Positions 1 to 7,048 of a DNA stretch of 21,435 nt are shown here, piece after piece (the first letter of the stretch is position 1; the number at the start of each line of letters is the position of its first letter). A program made the translations under genes and the position numbers. This DNA comes from Parvularcula sp964484475 (GTDB lineage: Bacteria > Pseudomonadota > Alphaproteobacteria > Caulobacterales > Parvularculaceae): NCBI GenBank assembly GCA_964484475.1, contig CAZAFU010000041.1:1-21435 (forward strand), read 5' to 3'. The notes beneath the pieces are model-generated. The model was given only the letters and a program-made list of their open reading frames with translations, searched no databases and had not been told where the DNA came from.

Positions 1-434
1 TTCACGGCACGGCCATCGGCCTCGCCCTGGAGCCAGGCGAGCCCGTTCTGGGGATCCTCCTCCTGGGAGAACCGGGGGCGGGAAAATCACGCCTCGCTGC
101 GGAACTGATCGCCCATTGCCCCTTCGGCAAGACCGGCCTGATCGCCGATGACCTCGTCTTGATCGACCGGGACGGGCGCGCGCTGCCATCTCCCGGAGGC
201 CCTCTTCTTCACATCAGGGAGGGCGGCATCGCCCGGGTCCGTCCCGCGCCGCCTTCCCGGATCGCCTTCATCTTCGCCCTGGGGAAGGAACTTCCCGGGC
301 TTCCCCCTGCCCTCCGGTCCGCTCCGGTCATTCCCCTTGGACATGCCGCAAGGCACGCAGCCGGCGTACGCCTTCTTGCGGGATCGCTTGCATCGGGCGA
401 AACCCTGTGGTGCGGATTCGAACCCGGACCCTAG
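1..434 (+). CDS. hprK: HPr kinase/phosphorylase, 3' part (5' end outside window)
   Basis: This is the C-terminal part of HPr kinase, which phosphorylates a serine of HPr and so links carbon or nitrogen status to the phosphotransfer system. The reading frame is open from base 3 and ends at TAG 432-434. The visible protein begins HGTAIGLALEPGEPVLGILL and runs straight into a Walker A loop, GEPGAGKS (about bases 66-89), then the IADD segment (about 141-152) expected for the magnesium/catalytic region. Alphaproteobacterial HprK proteins are short and consist of little more than this catalytic domain, so perhaps only some tens of codons are missing. The EIIA and HPr genes that follow on the same strand fit the standard hprK-ptsM-ptsH cluster of this class. 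An HPr carrying the matching serine lies 435 bases downstream. The family call is firm; the true start cannot be seen. Confidence 0.88.
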   Translation, partial: HGTAIGLALEPGEPVLGILLLGEPGAGKSRLAAELIAHCPFGKTGLIADDLVLIDRDGRALPSPGGPLLHIREGGIARVRPAPPSRIAFIFALGKELPGLPPALRSAPVIPLGHAARHAAGVRLLAGSLASGETLWCGFEPGP

Positions 435-452
435 ACCCCGCGCGGAGGCCCC

Positions 453-872
453 ATGATCGGTATCGTCGTCGTCACCCACGGCAATCTTGCCAAGGAACTG
501 CTTCAGGCTGCCCTTCACGTGGTCGGGCCGCAGGCCGGCATGCGGGCGGTCTGTATCGGCGCCGATGACGACATGGAAAAGCGCAGGCGCGACATCGTGC
601 GGGCTGCCGAAGAGGCCGGCGGCGGAGACGGCGCGATCATCCTCACCGACATGTTCGGCGGCACCCCCTCCAATCTCGCGATCGCCGTCATGGAAGAGGC
701 CAGGGCGGAGGTGATCGCCGGGGTGAACCTGCCCATGCTGATCAAGCTCGCATCGGAAACCTATCGCGAGAACAGCAGCATGGAGGAGGCGGTGAAGGCG
801 GCCCACGACGCGGGACGCAAATACATCAACGTGGCCAGCTGGGTCCTCAACGGCGACGAGGGCGCGGCGTGA
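453..872 (+). CDS. PTS EIIA component, mannose family
   Basis: A 139-residue cytoplasmic EIIA of the mannose/fructose (EIIA-Man) family. It accepts a phosphate from HPr on a histidine. In organisms without a matching permease it acts as a regulatory end-point of the nitrogen-PTS-like relay. The N-terminus MIGIVVVTHG carries the phosphoacceptor histidine (His9) at the end of the first strand, as in the family. The DMFGGTPSN motif (about residues 67-75) is the second hallmark. The length matches the stand-alone IIA domain. A GGAGG Shine-Dalgarno stretch five bases before the ATG at 453 supports the start. The gene lies 18 bases after hprK, and its TGA overlaps the GTG of the HPr gene, so the three are probably one operon. 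No IIB, IIC or IID gene is visible. Confidence 0.9.
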   Translation: MIGIVVVTHGNLAKELLQAALHVVGPQAGMRAVCIGADDDMEKRRRDIVRAAEEAGGGDGAIILTDMFGGTPSNLAIAVMEEARAEVIAGVNLPMLIKLASETYRENSSMEEAVKAAHDAGRKYINVASWVLNGDEGAA

Positions 873-1147
873 CCACGACTGCCGAGAGGCGGGTCGAGAT
901 CGTCAACACCCGCGGCCTCCACGCGAGGGCCGCCGCCAGGATCTGCGAGACCGCCGGCCGTTTCGAGGCCCGCATCACGATCTCCAGGGACGCGAACACC
1001 GTCGGTGCGCGCTCCCTGATGGCGCTCCTGATGCTCGGCGCCGGCAAGGGAACCGAAGTCCTCGTTGCGGCCGAGGGCGCAGGCGCGGAAGAAGCGGTGG
1101 AAGCCGTCAGCGAACTGATCGCCGCCGGCTTCCACGAGACCGATTAG
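869..1147 (+). CDS. ptsH: HPr-family phosphocarrier protein
   Basis: A 92-residue HPr-type phosphocarrier that passes phosphate from enzyme I to EIIA. The active-site motif NTRGLHARAA holds the phosphorylated histidine (His18). The segment GARSLMALLML contains Ser49, equivalent to the regulatory Ser46 of other HPr proteins and the probable target of the HPr kinase encoded just upstream. The start is GTG at 869 in a GTGA overlap with the EIIA stop, which suggests translational coupling. Enzyme I, which would complete the chain, is not in the window. The stop codon TAG (1145-1147) overlaps the stop of the convergent amidohydrolase gene, leaving no room for a terminator between them. Confidence 0.92.
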   Translation: MTTTAERRVEIVNTRGLHARAAARICETAGRFEARITISRDANTVGARSLMALLMLGAGKGTEVLVAAEGAGAEEAVEAVSELIAAGFHETD

Positions 1148-2433
1148 TCCCTGCGGTACTGGACCGGCAGTTCCCGTCCGGAAAGATCGAGGTAGCGACG
1201 CGCGAGCCTGCTCTGCCTGTTCTCGAGGCTCATCTCCTCGCCTTCGATGAAGACCCGCACGGGGCGGCTCGAAAGCTCGAAGGGGTCGCCGTTCCAGATC
1301 ACGACATCGGCGAGCTTGCCCCGTTCGAGACTGCCGAGCTGCCGGTCGAGGCCGAACATCGCCGCGGGAGCCAGCGTGACCGCCCGCATCGCCTCTTCGT
1401 AGGGGAGGCCCGCCGCAACGGCGTTGCCGGCAAGCTGGGGAAGGAGGCGTGCATTGTGCGTGAAGCCTGTCCCGGGATCGAAGAAACTGATCTCGACACC
1501 CGCCTCGGCAAGCCGCGAGGGCGCAGCTTCATCCGAAGCCATGGTTTCGAAACTCGCGGGAAGGTTCAGGAGCGGCGTCGTGATCACCGGGATACCCGCG
1601 TCGGCGATCGCGTCCCCGAGGCGCCAGGCCCCGCTTGCGCCCACGAGGATCAGGTCGAGGCCATACTCCTCGCCGAGATCGAGCACGCGGCGGATGTCCG
1701 AGATGCTCTCAACACCGACCATCAGTTTACGGTCGCCATCGATCACCGGGAGCAGCGCTCGGGCATCGCCTGCGGACAGACGGTCACCAAGGTCCCGCCC
1801 CGCGTAGGCTTCGGGATCATCGCGGTAGGAAGCCGCATCCTCCAGCGCCCGGCGGAAGGCCGCGAACGCCCCGGGCCGCGAGCCCCCATGCTGGCGCGCG
1901 CCGGCGCCGCCGAGGGTCACGGACTGCGCGACGCAAGGCTCGGTGATGGCGTCCTCGCCGCGCTTCATGGCGATGACCATGCCGCAACCGCCGAAGATCG
2001 AATCGCCGGATCCCGTCGTGACATAGGCCCGGGTGATGCCGCCGGCTCTGGTGATGTCGATCACGCTCGTGTCGGCATTGAAACCGTCCGCTGCCGAAAG
2101 CGAGGCCGTGATCGTCGGCTCTCCGCGTGTCGCGGCGTCGTTGCTCTCACGGTCGGCCCCGATCTCCGTCAACCCGATCGCGGAGACCGGAACGAAGAAA
2201 CCGGGTGTCACGGGCTGTCCCTGCGCATCGATCGTGCGGGCGTTCTGGGGCAGGGGCAGGTTCTCCCCTACCGCCGCGATCCGCCCACCACGGAGGATCA
2301 GCGTACCGCCCTCGATGACATCACCGCTCGGCGAGGTCATGTGCAGCGTCGCGTTGGTGATCGCGACGGTCTCCTGCGCGACGGCGGGCATTGCGGCCAG
2401 ACAGGCTGCGGTCACGAGAATTCGTTTCAACAT
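1144..2433 (-). CDS. Secreted amidohydrolase-fold protein lacking metal ligands (putative pseudoenzyme)
   Basis: A 429-residue protein of the amidohydrolase superfamily (imidazolonepropionase/prolidase-like branch) with an N-terminal signal peptide ending AMPAVA before Q20. The fold shows in the beta-sandwich start (GGTLILRGGRIAAVGENLPL) and the C-terminal GKLADVVIWNGDPFELSS. The strand-1 HxH motif is absent: where the family has G(F/L)IDxHxH, this protein reads GFFVPVSAIGLTEIG. The later histidine positions also seem replaced, with VGVESISDI and LVGASGAW opposite VHMHCYRGDEM and AFHHGVEAY of the upstream neighbour. It is therefore probably not a classical metal-dependent hydrolase and may serve as a partner of that neighbour. 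Its ATG at 2433 overlaps the neighbour's stop by one base (TGATG), so the two are co-translated. Whether it retains any catalysis cannot be judged from sequence. Confidence 0.85.
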   Translation of the reverse strand: MLKRILVTAACLAAMPAVAQETVAITNATLHMTSPSGDVIEGGTLILRGGRIAAVGENLPLPQNARTIDAQGQPVTPGFFVPVSAIGLTEIGADRESNDAATRGEPTITASLSAADGFNADTSVIDITRAGGITRAYVTTGSGDSIFGGCGMVIAMKRGEDAITEPCVAQSVTLGGAGARQHGGSRPGAFAAFRRALEDAASYRDDPEAYAGRDLGDRLSAGDARALLPVIDGDRKLMVGVESISDIRRVLDLGEEYGLDLILVGASGAWRLGDAIADAGIPVITTPLLNLPASFETMASDEAAPSRLAEAGVEISFFDPGTGFTHNARLLPQLAGNAVAAGLPYEEAMRAVTLAPAAMFGLDRQLGSLERGKLADVVIWNGDPFELSSRPVRVFIEGEEMSLENRQSRLARRYLDLSGRELPVQYRRD

Positions 2434-3824
2434 CAGATATCCTCCCGCGCGGACTGCCCGAGCTCGAAATCGAAGACCGGCTGTCGCGCCTCGTCGGCAC
2501 GGTCATAAAGAAGCGCTCCGTCCACGAAGACCTTCTCCGGTTGTGAATAGACAGAGAACGGATCACCACTCCAGACGACGAGGTCGGCGGCCTTGCCTGC
2601 CTCGATCGTTCCGGTCTCGCCGAGAATGCCCATGGCCCTGGCCGGGTGGGACGTGATCCAGGAGATCGCCTCCTCCGGCGCGATGTTTAGGCCGAGCGCG
2701 TTCCCGTCCGCCATGGCCTTGGCGGCCTCCTGGTTCAGGCGCTGGATGCCGATGTCGCTGTCGGAATGGATGATCGCGCAGCCGCCCTCCTGCGCCGCGA
2801 TCAGGGCCGCGTTCTCCCGCACGCTGTCATAGGCCTCGAGCTTGAAACCCCACCAGTCCGCCCACACAGCGGCGCAGATGTCGTTCTCCGCCAGGTAGTC
2901 GGCCACCTTGTAGGCCTCGACGCCGTGGTGGAAGGCGGCGATCTCGAAATCGAACTCTTCGGCGACATCGAGGATCTGCACCATCTCGTCGCCGCGGTAG
3001 CAGTGCATGTGAACGAGGATCTCCCCAGCGAGGACACCCGCGAGGGTTTCCTTGTCGAGATCCCGCCGGGGCGGGGTTCCCGCACCGTCCTCGCTCGACA
3101 GCTTGCTTTCATAGGCCGACCACTCGCGGGCATAGCCCTGGGCATCGGCGAAAGCCTGGCGGTAGCCGCGCATGTTCCCCATCCTGGTCGCGGGACCACC
3201 GCGGTCGCCATAGACGCGTTTCGGATTCTCCCCGCATGCCATCTTGATGCCGTAGGGCGCGCCCGGGAACTTCATGCCCTGCACGGTCCGGGAGGGGACG
3301 TTCTTCACCGTGACGGTCCGGCCACCGAAGAGGTTCGCCGAACCCGGAAGGATGTGGATGGTCGTCACGCCTCCGGCCAGGGCGCGGCCGAAGCCGGGAT
3401 CCTGCGGCTGGATCGAATGCTCGGCCCAGACACCGGCCGTATTGGGGGAGGTCGCCTCGTTGCCGTCCGAGGTCGAGGCCATGGAAGGGCTCGGATAGAC
3501 GCCCAGATGGCTGTGGATGTCGATGAGGCCGGGCGTGATGGTCTTGCCGGTGGCATCCACTTCCCGGGTATCGCGGGGGATCCGCAGCTCACCGCGCGGG
3601 CCGACGCCTGCTATCCGTCCATCGACCACCAGGACCGAGCCGTCCTCGATCACCTCGCCGGTCGCCGTCAGGATACGTGCGCCCCTCAGGACGAAGTTTT
3701 CCGACGGGTAGGGCGCGTAGGTCGACGGGAAGGGATCCTTGTCAGGCAGGGCGCCCGCGTTCTCGTCATCGCTGCCGCAGGCCGCCAGCAACCCGCCCAT
3801 CACTGCCAAAATCGCTCGTCTCAT
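2433..3824 (-). CDS. Amidohydrolase-family lipoprotein, metal-dependent
   Basis: A metal-dependent hydrolase of the amidohydrolase superfamily (463 residues from the chosen start), probably acting on cyclic amides or dipeptide-like substrates in the periplasm; the substrate is unknown. The metal motif GLIDIHSHLGVYP gives the HxH pair. Further candidate ligands are the histidines of VHMHCYRGDEM and AFHHGVEAYK and the aspartate of AIIHSDSDIG. GKAADLVVWSGDPFSVYS closes the C-terminal sandwich. The N-terminus MRRAILAVMGGLLAACGSDD has a lipobox (LAAC), so it is likely a lipoprotein. I chose the ATG at 3824 because GGGAG lies five bases upstream; an ATG at 3842 would add six residues but has no ribosome site. 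It is the first gene of a two-gene unit with the degenerate paralogue downstream. Confidence 0.88.
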   Translation of the reverse strand: MRRAILAVMGGLLAACGSDDENAGALPDKDPFPSTYAPYPSENFVLRGARILTATGEVIEDGSVLVVDGRIAGVGPRGELRIPRDTREVDATGKTITPGLIDIHSHLGVYPSPSMASTSDGNEATSPNTAGVWAEHSIQPQDPGFGRALAGGVTTIHILPGSANLFGGRTVTVKNVPSRTVQGMKFPGAPYGIKMACGENPKRVYGDRGGPATRMGNMRGYRQAFADAQGYAREWSAYESKLSSEDGAGTPPRRDLDKETLAGVLAGEILVHMHCYRGDEMVQILDVAEEFDFEIAAFHHGVEAYKVADYLAENDICAAVWADWWGFKLEAYDSVRENAALIAAQEGGCAIIHSDSDIGIQRLNQEAAKAMADGNALGLNIAPEEAISWITSHPARAMGILGETGTIEAGKAADLVVWSGDPFSVYSQPEKVFVDGALLYDRADEARQPVFDFELGQSAREDI

Positions 3825-3930
3825 CGTGACTCCCTGAAACATGAAATGACGGTCTGAGCGGTTTGGCCAGCTGGTTCAATGCCGGAACGCGAGGGACCTC
3901 AGCCGTGTCTGCCTGTCGGAGGATTGAACG

Positions 3931-4206
3931 ATGAGCGACCAAGGCACGATCACGACCACCGATCACGACGAGATCAAAACCTGGGCGGAGGAGCGCGGCG
4001 GGGAACCTGCCGCTGTCCGCGATACCATCGGGGACGGCCAGAAGGGCGTGATCCTGCGTATCAAGTTCCAGGACGAAGACGACCTCGCCACCATGAGCTG
4101 GGAGAATTTCTTCGATGTCTTCGATCGCAAGGGCCTTGCGGCCATCCTTCAATCCGAGACGGCGAGCGGCGACCAGAGCCGCTTCATCCGATTTGTGAAC
4201 CGCTAA
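3931..4206 (+). CDS. Small conserved hypothetical protein (TDHDEI...WAEERGG family)
   Basis: A 91-residue acidic soluble protein with no signal or membrane segment. The pattern TTTDHDEIKTWAEERGGEPA, then VILRIKFQDEDDLATMSWENFFDVF and a closing RFIRFVNR, is that of a family of small bacterial proteins of unknown function. From memory, these are often mislabelled 1,4-alpha-glucan branching enzyme in databases; nothing here resembles a glycoside hydrolase. A GGAGG site eight bases before the ATG supports the start. It is read divergently from the amidohydrolase pair, and a small charged ORF follows within 16 bases. The function is unknown; I only assert that this is a real gene of a known small family. 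Confidence 0.8.
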   Translation: MSDQGTITTTDHDEIKTWAEERGGEPAAVRDTIGDGQKGVILRIKFQDEDDLATMSWENFFDVFDRKGLAAILQSETASGDQSRFIRFVNR

Positions 4207-4221
4207 ACCGAGGACATGACC

Positions 4222-4386
4222 ATGCGCGAACTGCCAATCACCGACGACAGCTCCATGAAGCGGTATCGCGAGGAACGCGTCGACGATGTCGCCCGCGACC
4301 AGACCGATATCGAAAAGGCCGAGAAGGCCAAAAAGGAACAGAAGGACGACGCCAAGGAGCGGTCTCCCGAACGCGATTCCGAGTGA
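4222..4386 (+). CDS. Small highly charged hypothetical protein (54 aa)
   Basis: A 54-residue open frame starting MRELPITDDSSMKRYREERV. The second half is almost entirely Lys, Glu, Asp, Arg, Gln and Ala (EKAEKAKKEQKDDAKERS), suggesting a helix or coiled coil with a disordered tail. It starts 15 bases after the stop of the 91-residue gene on the same strand, with GAGGA seven bases before this ATG. An ATG at 4216 is in frame but only one base from the GAGGA, so I prefer 4222. The stop is four bases from the convergent truB stop. The ribosome site, spacing and clear translational phasing argue for a real gene, probably co-expressed with its neighbour. I do not recognise the family. Confidence 0.6.
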   Translation: MRELPITDDSSMKRYREERVDDVARDQTDIEKAEKAKKEQKDDAKERSPERDSE

Positions 4387-4390
4387 CCTC

Positions 4391-5356
4391 TCAGGCGCCG
4401 AGCTGGAAAACCTTGCTCGGCGCCAGCGTCAGCCCGTCGAGGCGGCACAGGGCCACCTCGCCGGTGTCGTCTTCGGCCAGCACCGTGTCGAGGACGCCCG
4501 CCGCCCCTGCCCTCAGGACCTTCGCACGGGCCGGCGTCAGCACGACCCCCTGCCCTGACCGCAGGCGCTGAGCTTCGGGCGGGGTGACCTTTTCCTTCGG
4601 GTATTCGGCCATGGCGTCGCTGATCGGGGTCAGGCACTCCTCGAGCCGTTCGAAATCTCGCTGGTCCGCGGCGAGCTTCGTGGTCGGAGCAAAGCCGGTC
4701 ACCTCTTCCATCGTCACCGCCTGCTCTTCGCCGAAGGGCCCGACCCGGGTCCTGCGGAGATCGGCGACATGGGCCACCGTGCCGAGAGTTTCGGCGAGGT
4801 CGCGCACCAGGGCGCGAACATAGGTTCCCTTCCCCACAACCGCTTCGAAGACCGCGTTGTCAGCGTCCGGCCGTTCCACGAGCCGGAAGCTCTCAACGAT
4901 CACCTCACGGGATTTCAGTTCGACCTTCTCGCCTTCCCGGGCAAGGTCATAGGCACGTTCACCATTGACGAGGATAGCGGAGAACGCCGGTGGAACCTGT
5001 TCGATTTCGCCTTCGAAACGGGGGAGGACGGCTTCGATCTCATCGTCGGAAGGGCGCACATCGCTTTGCGCGACCACCTCCCCCTCGCGGTCGTCCGTCG
5101 AGGTCTGGACCCCGAAACGTGCGGTGAACCGATAGGTCTTCAGACCGTCCTGGACGAAGGGAACCGTCTTGGTCGCTTCACCGAAGGCGATCGGCAGGAT
5201 CCCCGTGGCCAGCGGATCGAGCGTGCCCGCATGGCCCGCCTTCTGTGCATCGGCAAACCATCTCAGGCGCGAAACAGCCTCGGTGGACCCGTAATCATAG
5301 GGCTTGTCGAGGATCAGCCAGCCATTGACCTTGCGACCTTTTTTGCGCCGTCCCAT
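4391..5356 (-). CDS. truB: tRNA pseudouridine(55) synthase TruB
   Basis: TruB converts U55 of the tRNA T-loop to pseudouridine. The protein has 321 residues from the chosen ATG (MGRRKKGRKVNGWLILDKPY). The signature GHAGTLDPLATGILPIAFGE holds the catalytic aspartate (Asp47). KTYRFTARFGVQTSTDD and KGTYVRALVRDLAETLGTVA are the other core motifs. An in-frame ATG at 5422 would add 22 residues of Arg/Pro-rich leader with no similarity to the family; I chose 5356 because GGAG lies eight bases upstream and the family begins here. It follows an unknown gene and rbfA on the same strand. The usual downstream rpsO is missing; a small convergent ORF lies there instead. Confidence 0.94.
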   Translation of the reverse strand: MGRRKKGRKVNGWLILDKPYDYGSTEAVSRLRWFADAQKAGHAGTLDPLATGILPIAFGEATKTVPFVQDGLKTYRFTARFGVQTSTDDREGEVVAQSDVRPSDDEIEAVLPRFEGEIEQVPPAFSAILVNGERAYDLAREGEKVELKSREVIVESFRLVERPDADNAVFEAVVGKGTYVRALVRDLAETLGTVAHVADLRRTRVGPFGEEQAVTMEEVTGFAPTTKLAADQRDFERLEECLTPISDAMAEYPKEKVTPPEAQRLRSGQGVVLTPARAKVLRAGAAGVLDTVLAEDDTGEVALCRLDGLTLAPSKVFQLGA

Positions 5357-5386
5357 GCGCGCTCTCCATGACCGAGGAAGGGCCGG

Positions 5387-5416
5387 CGGATATGCCCGAC
5401 GACCCTTCAACGTCAA
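5387..5416 (-). promoter_or_regulatory. Candidate promoter for truB
   Basis: On the minus strand, TTGACG (5411-5416) is followed after 16 bases by CATATC (5389-5394), or after 18 bases by TATCCG (5387-5392). This is a plausible sigma-70-type -35/-10 pair in the 75-base gap before truB. The match at -10 is weak, so this is only a suggestion that truB can be transcribed separately from the upstream genes. Confidence 0.25.
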
Positions 5417-5431
5417 GTCCATATGGAGAGT

Positions 5432-5815
5432 TCAGGCCTGCTCTTCGCCCACGTCGTAACCGTAGCTGCGCAGAAGACGGGTCAGGTCGTTCGCGCTTTC
5501 ACGCTCATCCATGGCCGACAGGACGGCGCGATTGAACATGGACGGCATGGTGAACCAGTCACCCCCGTCCTTCCAGCGCATGACGAGCGACGGCATATCG
5601 GTGGCGAAACCCACTTCGAAGTCCTCGCGCTCGAAACCGGGGAATAGCCTGATCGTCGCCTCGGACACGAGACTGCGGTTTTCGCGCGGGGCCAGGGCCA
5701 GGGCGTGGCGGGGCTCTTCCTCGACAGCTTCGGGCTCGGTGCCCTCGACAGTCGCCTTGATGACTTCAAACTCGTCGCGGAGCGCTTCCTCGCGCCTCTT
5801 GCGTTTGAAAAACAT
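5432..5815 (-). CDS. Hypothetical protein between rbfA and truB (127 aa)
   Basis: A 127-residue soluble protein that I do not recognise. The N-terminus MFFKRKRREEALRDEFEVIK is strongly basic, then an acidic linker (EGTEPEAVEEEPRH, about residues 24-38), then a folded region with LVSEATIRLFPGFEREDFEVGF, SLVMRWKDGGDWFTMPSMFN and a C-terminal helix ending LLRSYGYDVGEEQA. It has no signal peptide, membrane helix or cysteines. It sits between rbfA and truB, which are commonly adjacent, so it may be co-expressed with ribosome- and tRNA-maturation genes; that is inference from position only. An 88-base AT-richer gap separates it from rbfA. Codon use looks like its neighbours. Confidence 0.75.
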   Translation of the reverse strand: MFFKRKRREEALRDEFEVIKATVEGTEPEAVEEEPRHALALAPRENRSLVSEATIRLFPGFEREDFEVGFATDMPSLVMRWKDGGDWFTMPSMFNRAVLSAMDERESANDLTRLLRSYGYDVGEEQA

Positions 5816-5878
5816 GCCTCACCCTCTCCGTACCGGCGCCCGAAGGAGCCTAAGGCAAGAAGGCCGTCTCCGGCAAGG

Positions 5879-5896
5879 TTCTATTAACAATTAGAA
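5879..5896. repeat. AT-rich imperfect inverted repeat in the rbfA 3' gap
   Basis: TTCTATTAACAATTAGAA is an AT-rich imperfect palindrome (TTCTA/TAGAA arms) just after the rbfA stop on the minus strand. It stands out in very GC-rich DNA. It could be a promoter element for the 127-residue gene or a protein-binding site; the arms are too short and AT-rich for a convincing terminator. Confidence 0.3.
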
Positions 5897-5903
5897 GGGG
5901 TGC

Positions 5904-6275
5904 TCAGCGGGTGTCGCGCAGCAGGTCGTCGATTCGCGCCGCCTGGTCGAAGCTCTCATCCTTGCGGAAACGCAGTTCCGGCTGGTATTTGAGCGCCAGC
6001 TTCGGAGCGAGCACGCGGCGGATGCGGCCCGCTGCCGCGTTGAGGGCCTTGACCGCACCATCAACATCGATCCCGCCCAGCGTCGTGACGAATACCGTCG
6101 CGTGCTTGAGATCGGGGGACGTCTGGACCTGGCTGACCGTGATGTTGCGGTTCGCCAGGGTCTCGTCATGCATCTCGTCGCGCTGCAGCGCCTGCGCGAG
6201 TTCGTGGCGAATGAGTTCGCCGGCGCGGAGCTGCCGCTGGGAAGGGGCTTTGGTGGTGCGGGAAAGGCTCGACAT
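5904..6275 (-). CDS. rbfA: 30S ribosome-binding factor RbfA
   Basis: RbfA binds the maturing 30S subunit near 16S rRNA helix 1 and is needed for late processing and cold growth. The 123-residue length fits the family. Recognisable parts are RAGELIRHELAQALQR (first helix of the KH-type fold), ITVSQVQTSPDLKHATVFVT (second strand and turn), and LALKYQPELRFRKDESFDQAARIDDLL (C-terminal strand and helix). The start ATG is preceded by GGACAGG. In many bacteria rbfA follows infB; here the gene upstream is cysH with a 50-base gap, so it may share the sulfur operon's transcript or have its own promoter. Confidence 0.92.
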   Translation of the reverse strand: MSSLSRTTKAPSQRQLRAGELIRHELAQALQRDEMHDETLANRNITVSQVQTSPDLKHATVFVTTLGGIDVDGAVKALNAAAGRIRRVLAPKLALKYQPELRFRKDESFDQAARIDDLLRDTR

Positions 6276-6325
6276 CCTGTCCAGCTAGGCGGCGGACCCC
6301 CCGATGACAAGGAGCGGGGAAAGAC

Positions 6326-7048
6326 CTACCGGCCGTGGATGCCGCACTCCGCCTTGCTCTGACCCCGCCAGCGTCCCGAGCGCACATCGCCGCCCGATTC
6401 CACCGGCTTGGTGCAGGGCCAGCATCCGATGGACGGAAAACCCTGGGCCACGAGCGGGTGGGCCGGCAGGTCGTGCTCCTCCATGTACGAAGCGACGTCC
6501 TCCGGCTTCCAGCTCACCAGCGGGTTCACTTTCGTGTGGACGCCGTTCCACTCGAACACGGGCAGGCTCATGCGCTCACCGCCGTGGAACGCCTTCCGGC
6601 CGGTGAACCAGGCATCGAAGGCGTCGAGCGCACCGGCGAGGGGTCGGACCTTGCGCAGCTCGCAGCAGGCATCGGCATCCCGTCGCCAGAGATCCCCACT
6701 GGGGTCTTCAGCGACGGTCTCGGCCGCGTCCGGCCTGATGTCCCTCACATCGGTCAGCCCCAGCCTGCTCGCGAGCTTGCGGCGATGGGCCAGGGTCTGC
6801 GCGAAATGCTTGCCGGTCTCGAGGAAAACGACCGGCGTCGAGGGATCGACCCGGCTGACGAGGTGGAGGAGCACCGAGGCCTCGGCCCCGAAGGAGCTGA
6901 CAAGGGCAGTGCGGCCCGCAAAACCCTCGGTGACGGCGAAGCGGACGATCTCTTCCGCCGGCGCGTCGAGGAACCGGCGGGACAGGGTGCGGGCCTGCGC
7001 GTCCCGCGCGGGGCCTTCATCGGCGAGTGGCAGGGCCGCTGCGGTCAT
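6326..7048 (-). CDS. cysH: Phosphoadenylyl/adenylyl-sulfate reductase, APS-reductase type
   Basis: This enzyme reduces adenylyl sulfate (or PAPS) to sulfite using thioredoxin. The 240-residue protein has the ATP-pyrophosphatase-like loop SSFGAEASVLLH (about 51-62) and TGKHFAQTL (78-86). The paired cysteines Cys128-Cys129 (DACCELRKVRPL) and Cys209-Cys212 (GCWPC) are the [4Fe-4S] ligands that mark the APS-reducing type. The C-terminal KAECGIHGR (Cys235) is the thioredoxin-interacting, catalytic cysteine. By this motif rule APS is the likely substrate and no APS kinase would be needed. The start overlaps the DUF934 stop (ATGA), so it is the last of five translationally coupled cys genes. Confidence 0.94.
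   Translation of the reverse strand: MTAAALPLADEGPARDAQARTLSRRFLDAPAEEIVRFAVTEGFAGRTALVSSFGAEASVLLHLVSRVDPSTPVVFLETGKHFAQTLAHRRKLASRLGLTDVRDIRPDAAETVAEDPSGDLWRRDADACCELRKVRPLAGALDAFDAWFTGRKAFHGGERMSLPVFEWNGVHTKVNPLVSWKPEDVASYMEEHDLPAHPLVAQGFPSIGCWPCTKPVESGGDVRSGRWRGQSKAECGIHGR

Noticed and set aside
87..806. A 239-codon minus-strand frame across hprK and EIIA
   Set aside because: The plus strand encodes the P-loop kinase and the EIIA histidine motif; the minus-strand frame has only Gly/Asp/Arg-rich low-information sequence.
2766..3857. A 363-codon plus-strand frame opposite the second amidohydrolase
   Set aside because: It is antisense to a gene with signal lipobox and metal motif; the frame arises from codon bias.
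3879..4571. A 230-codon plus-strand frame overlapping the small gene pair
   Set aside because: The alternate frame at 3931 has a good ribosome site and a known family pattern, and the long frame runs into antisense truB.
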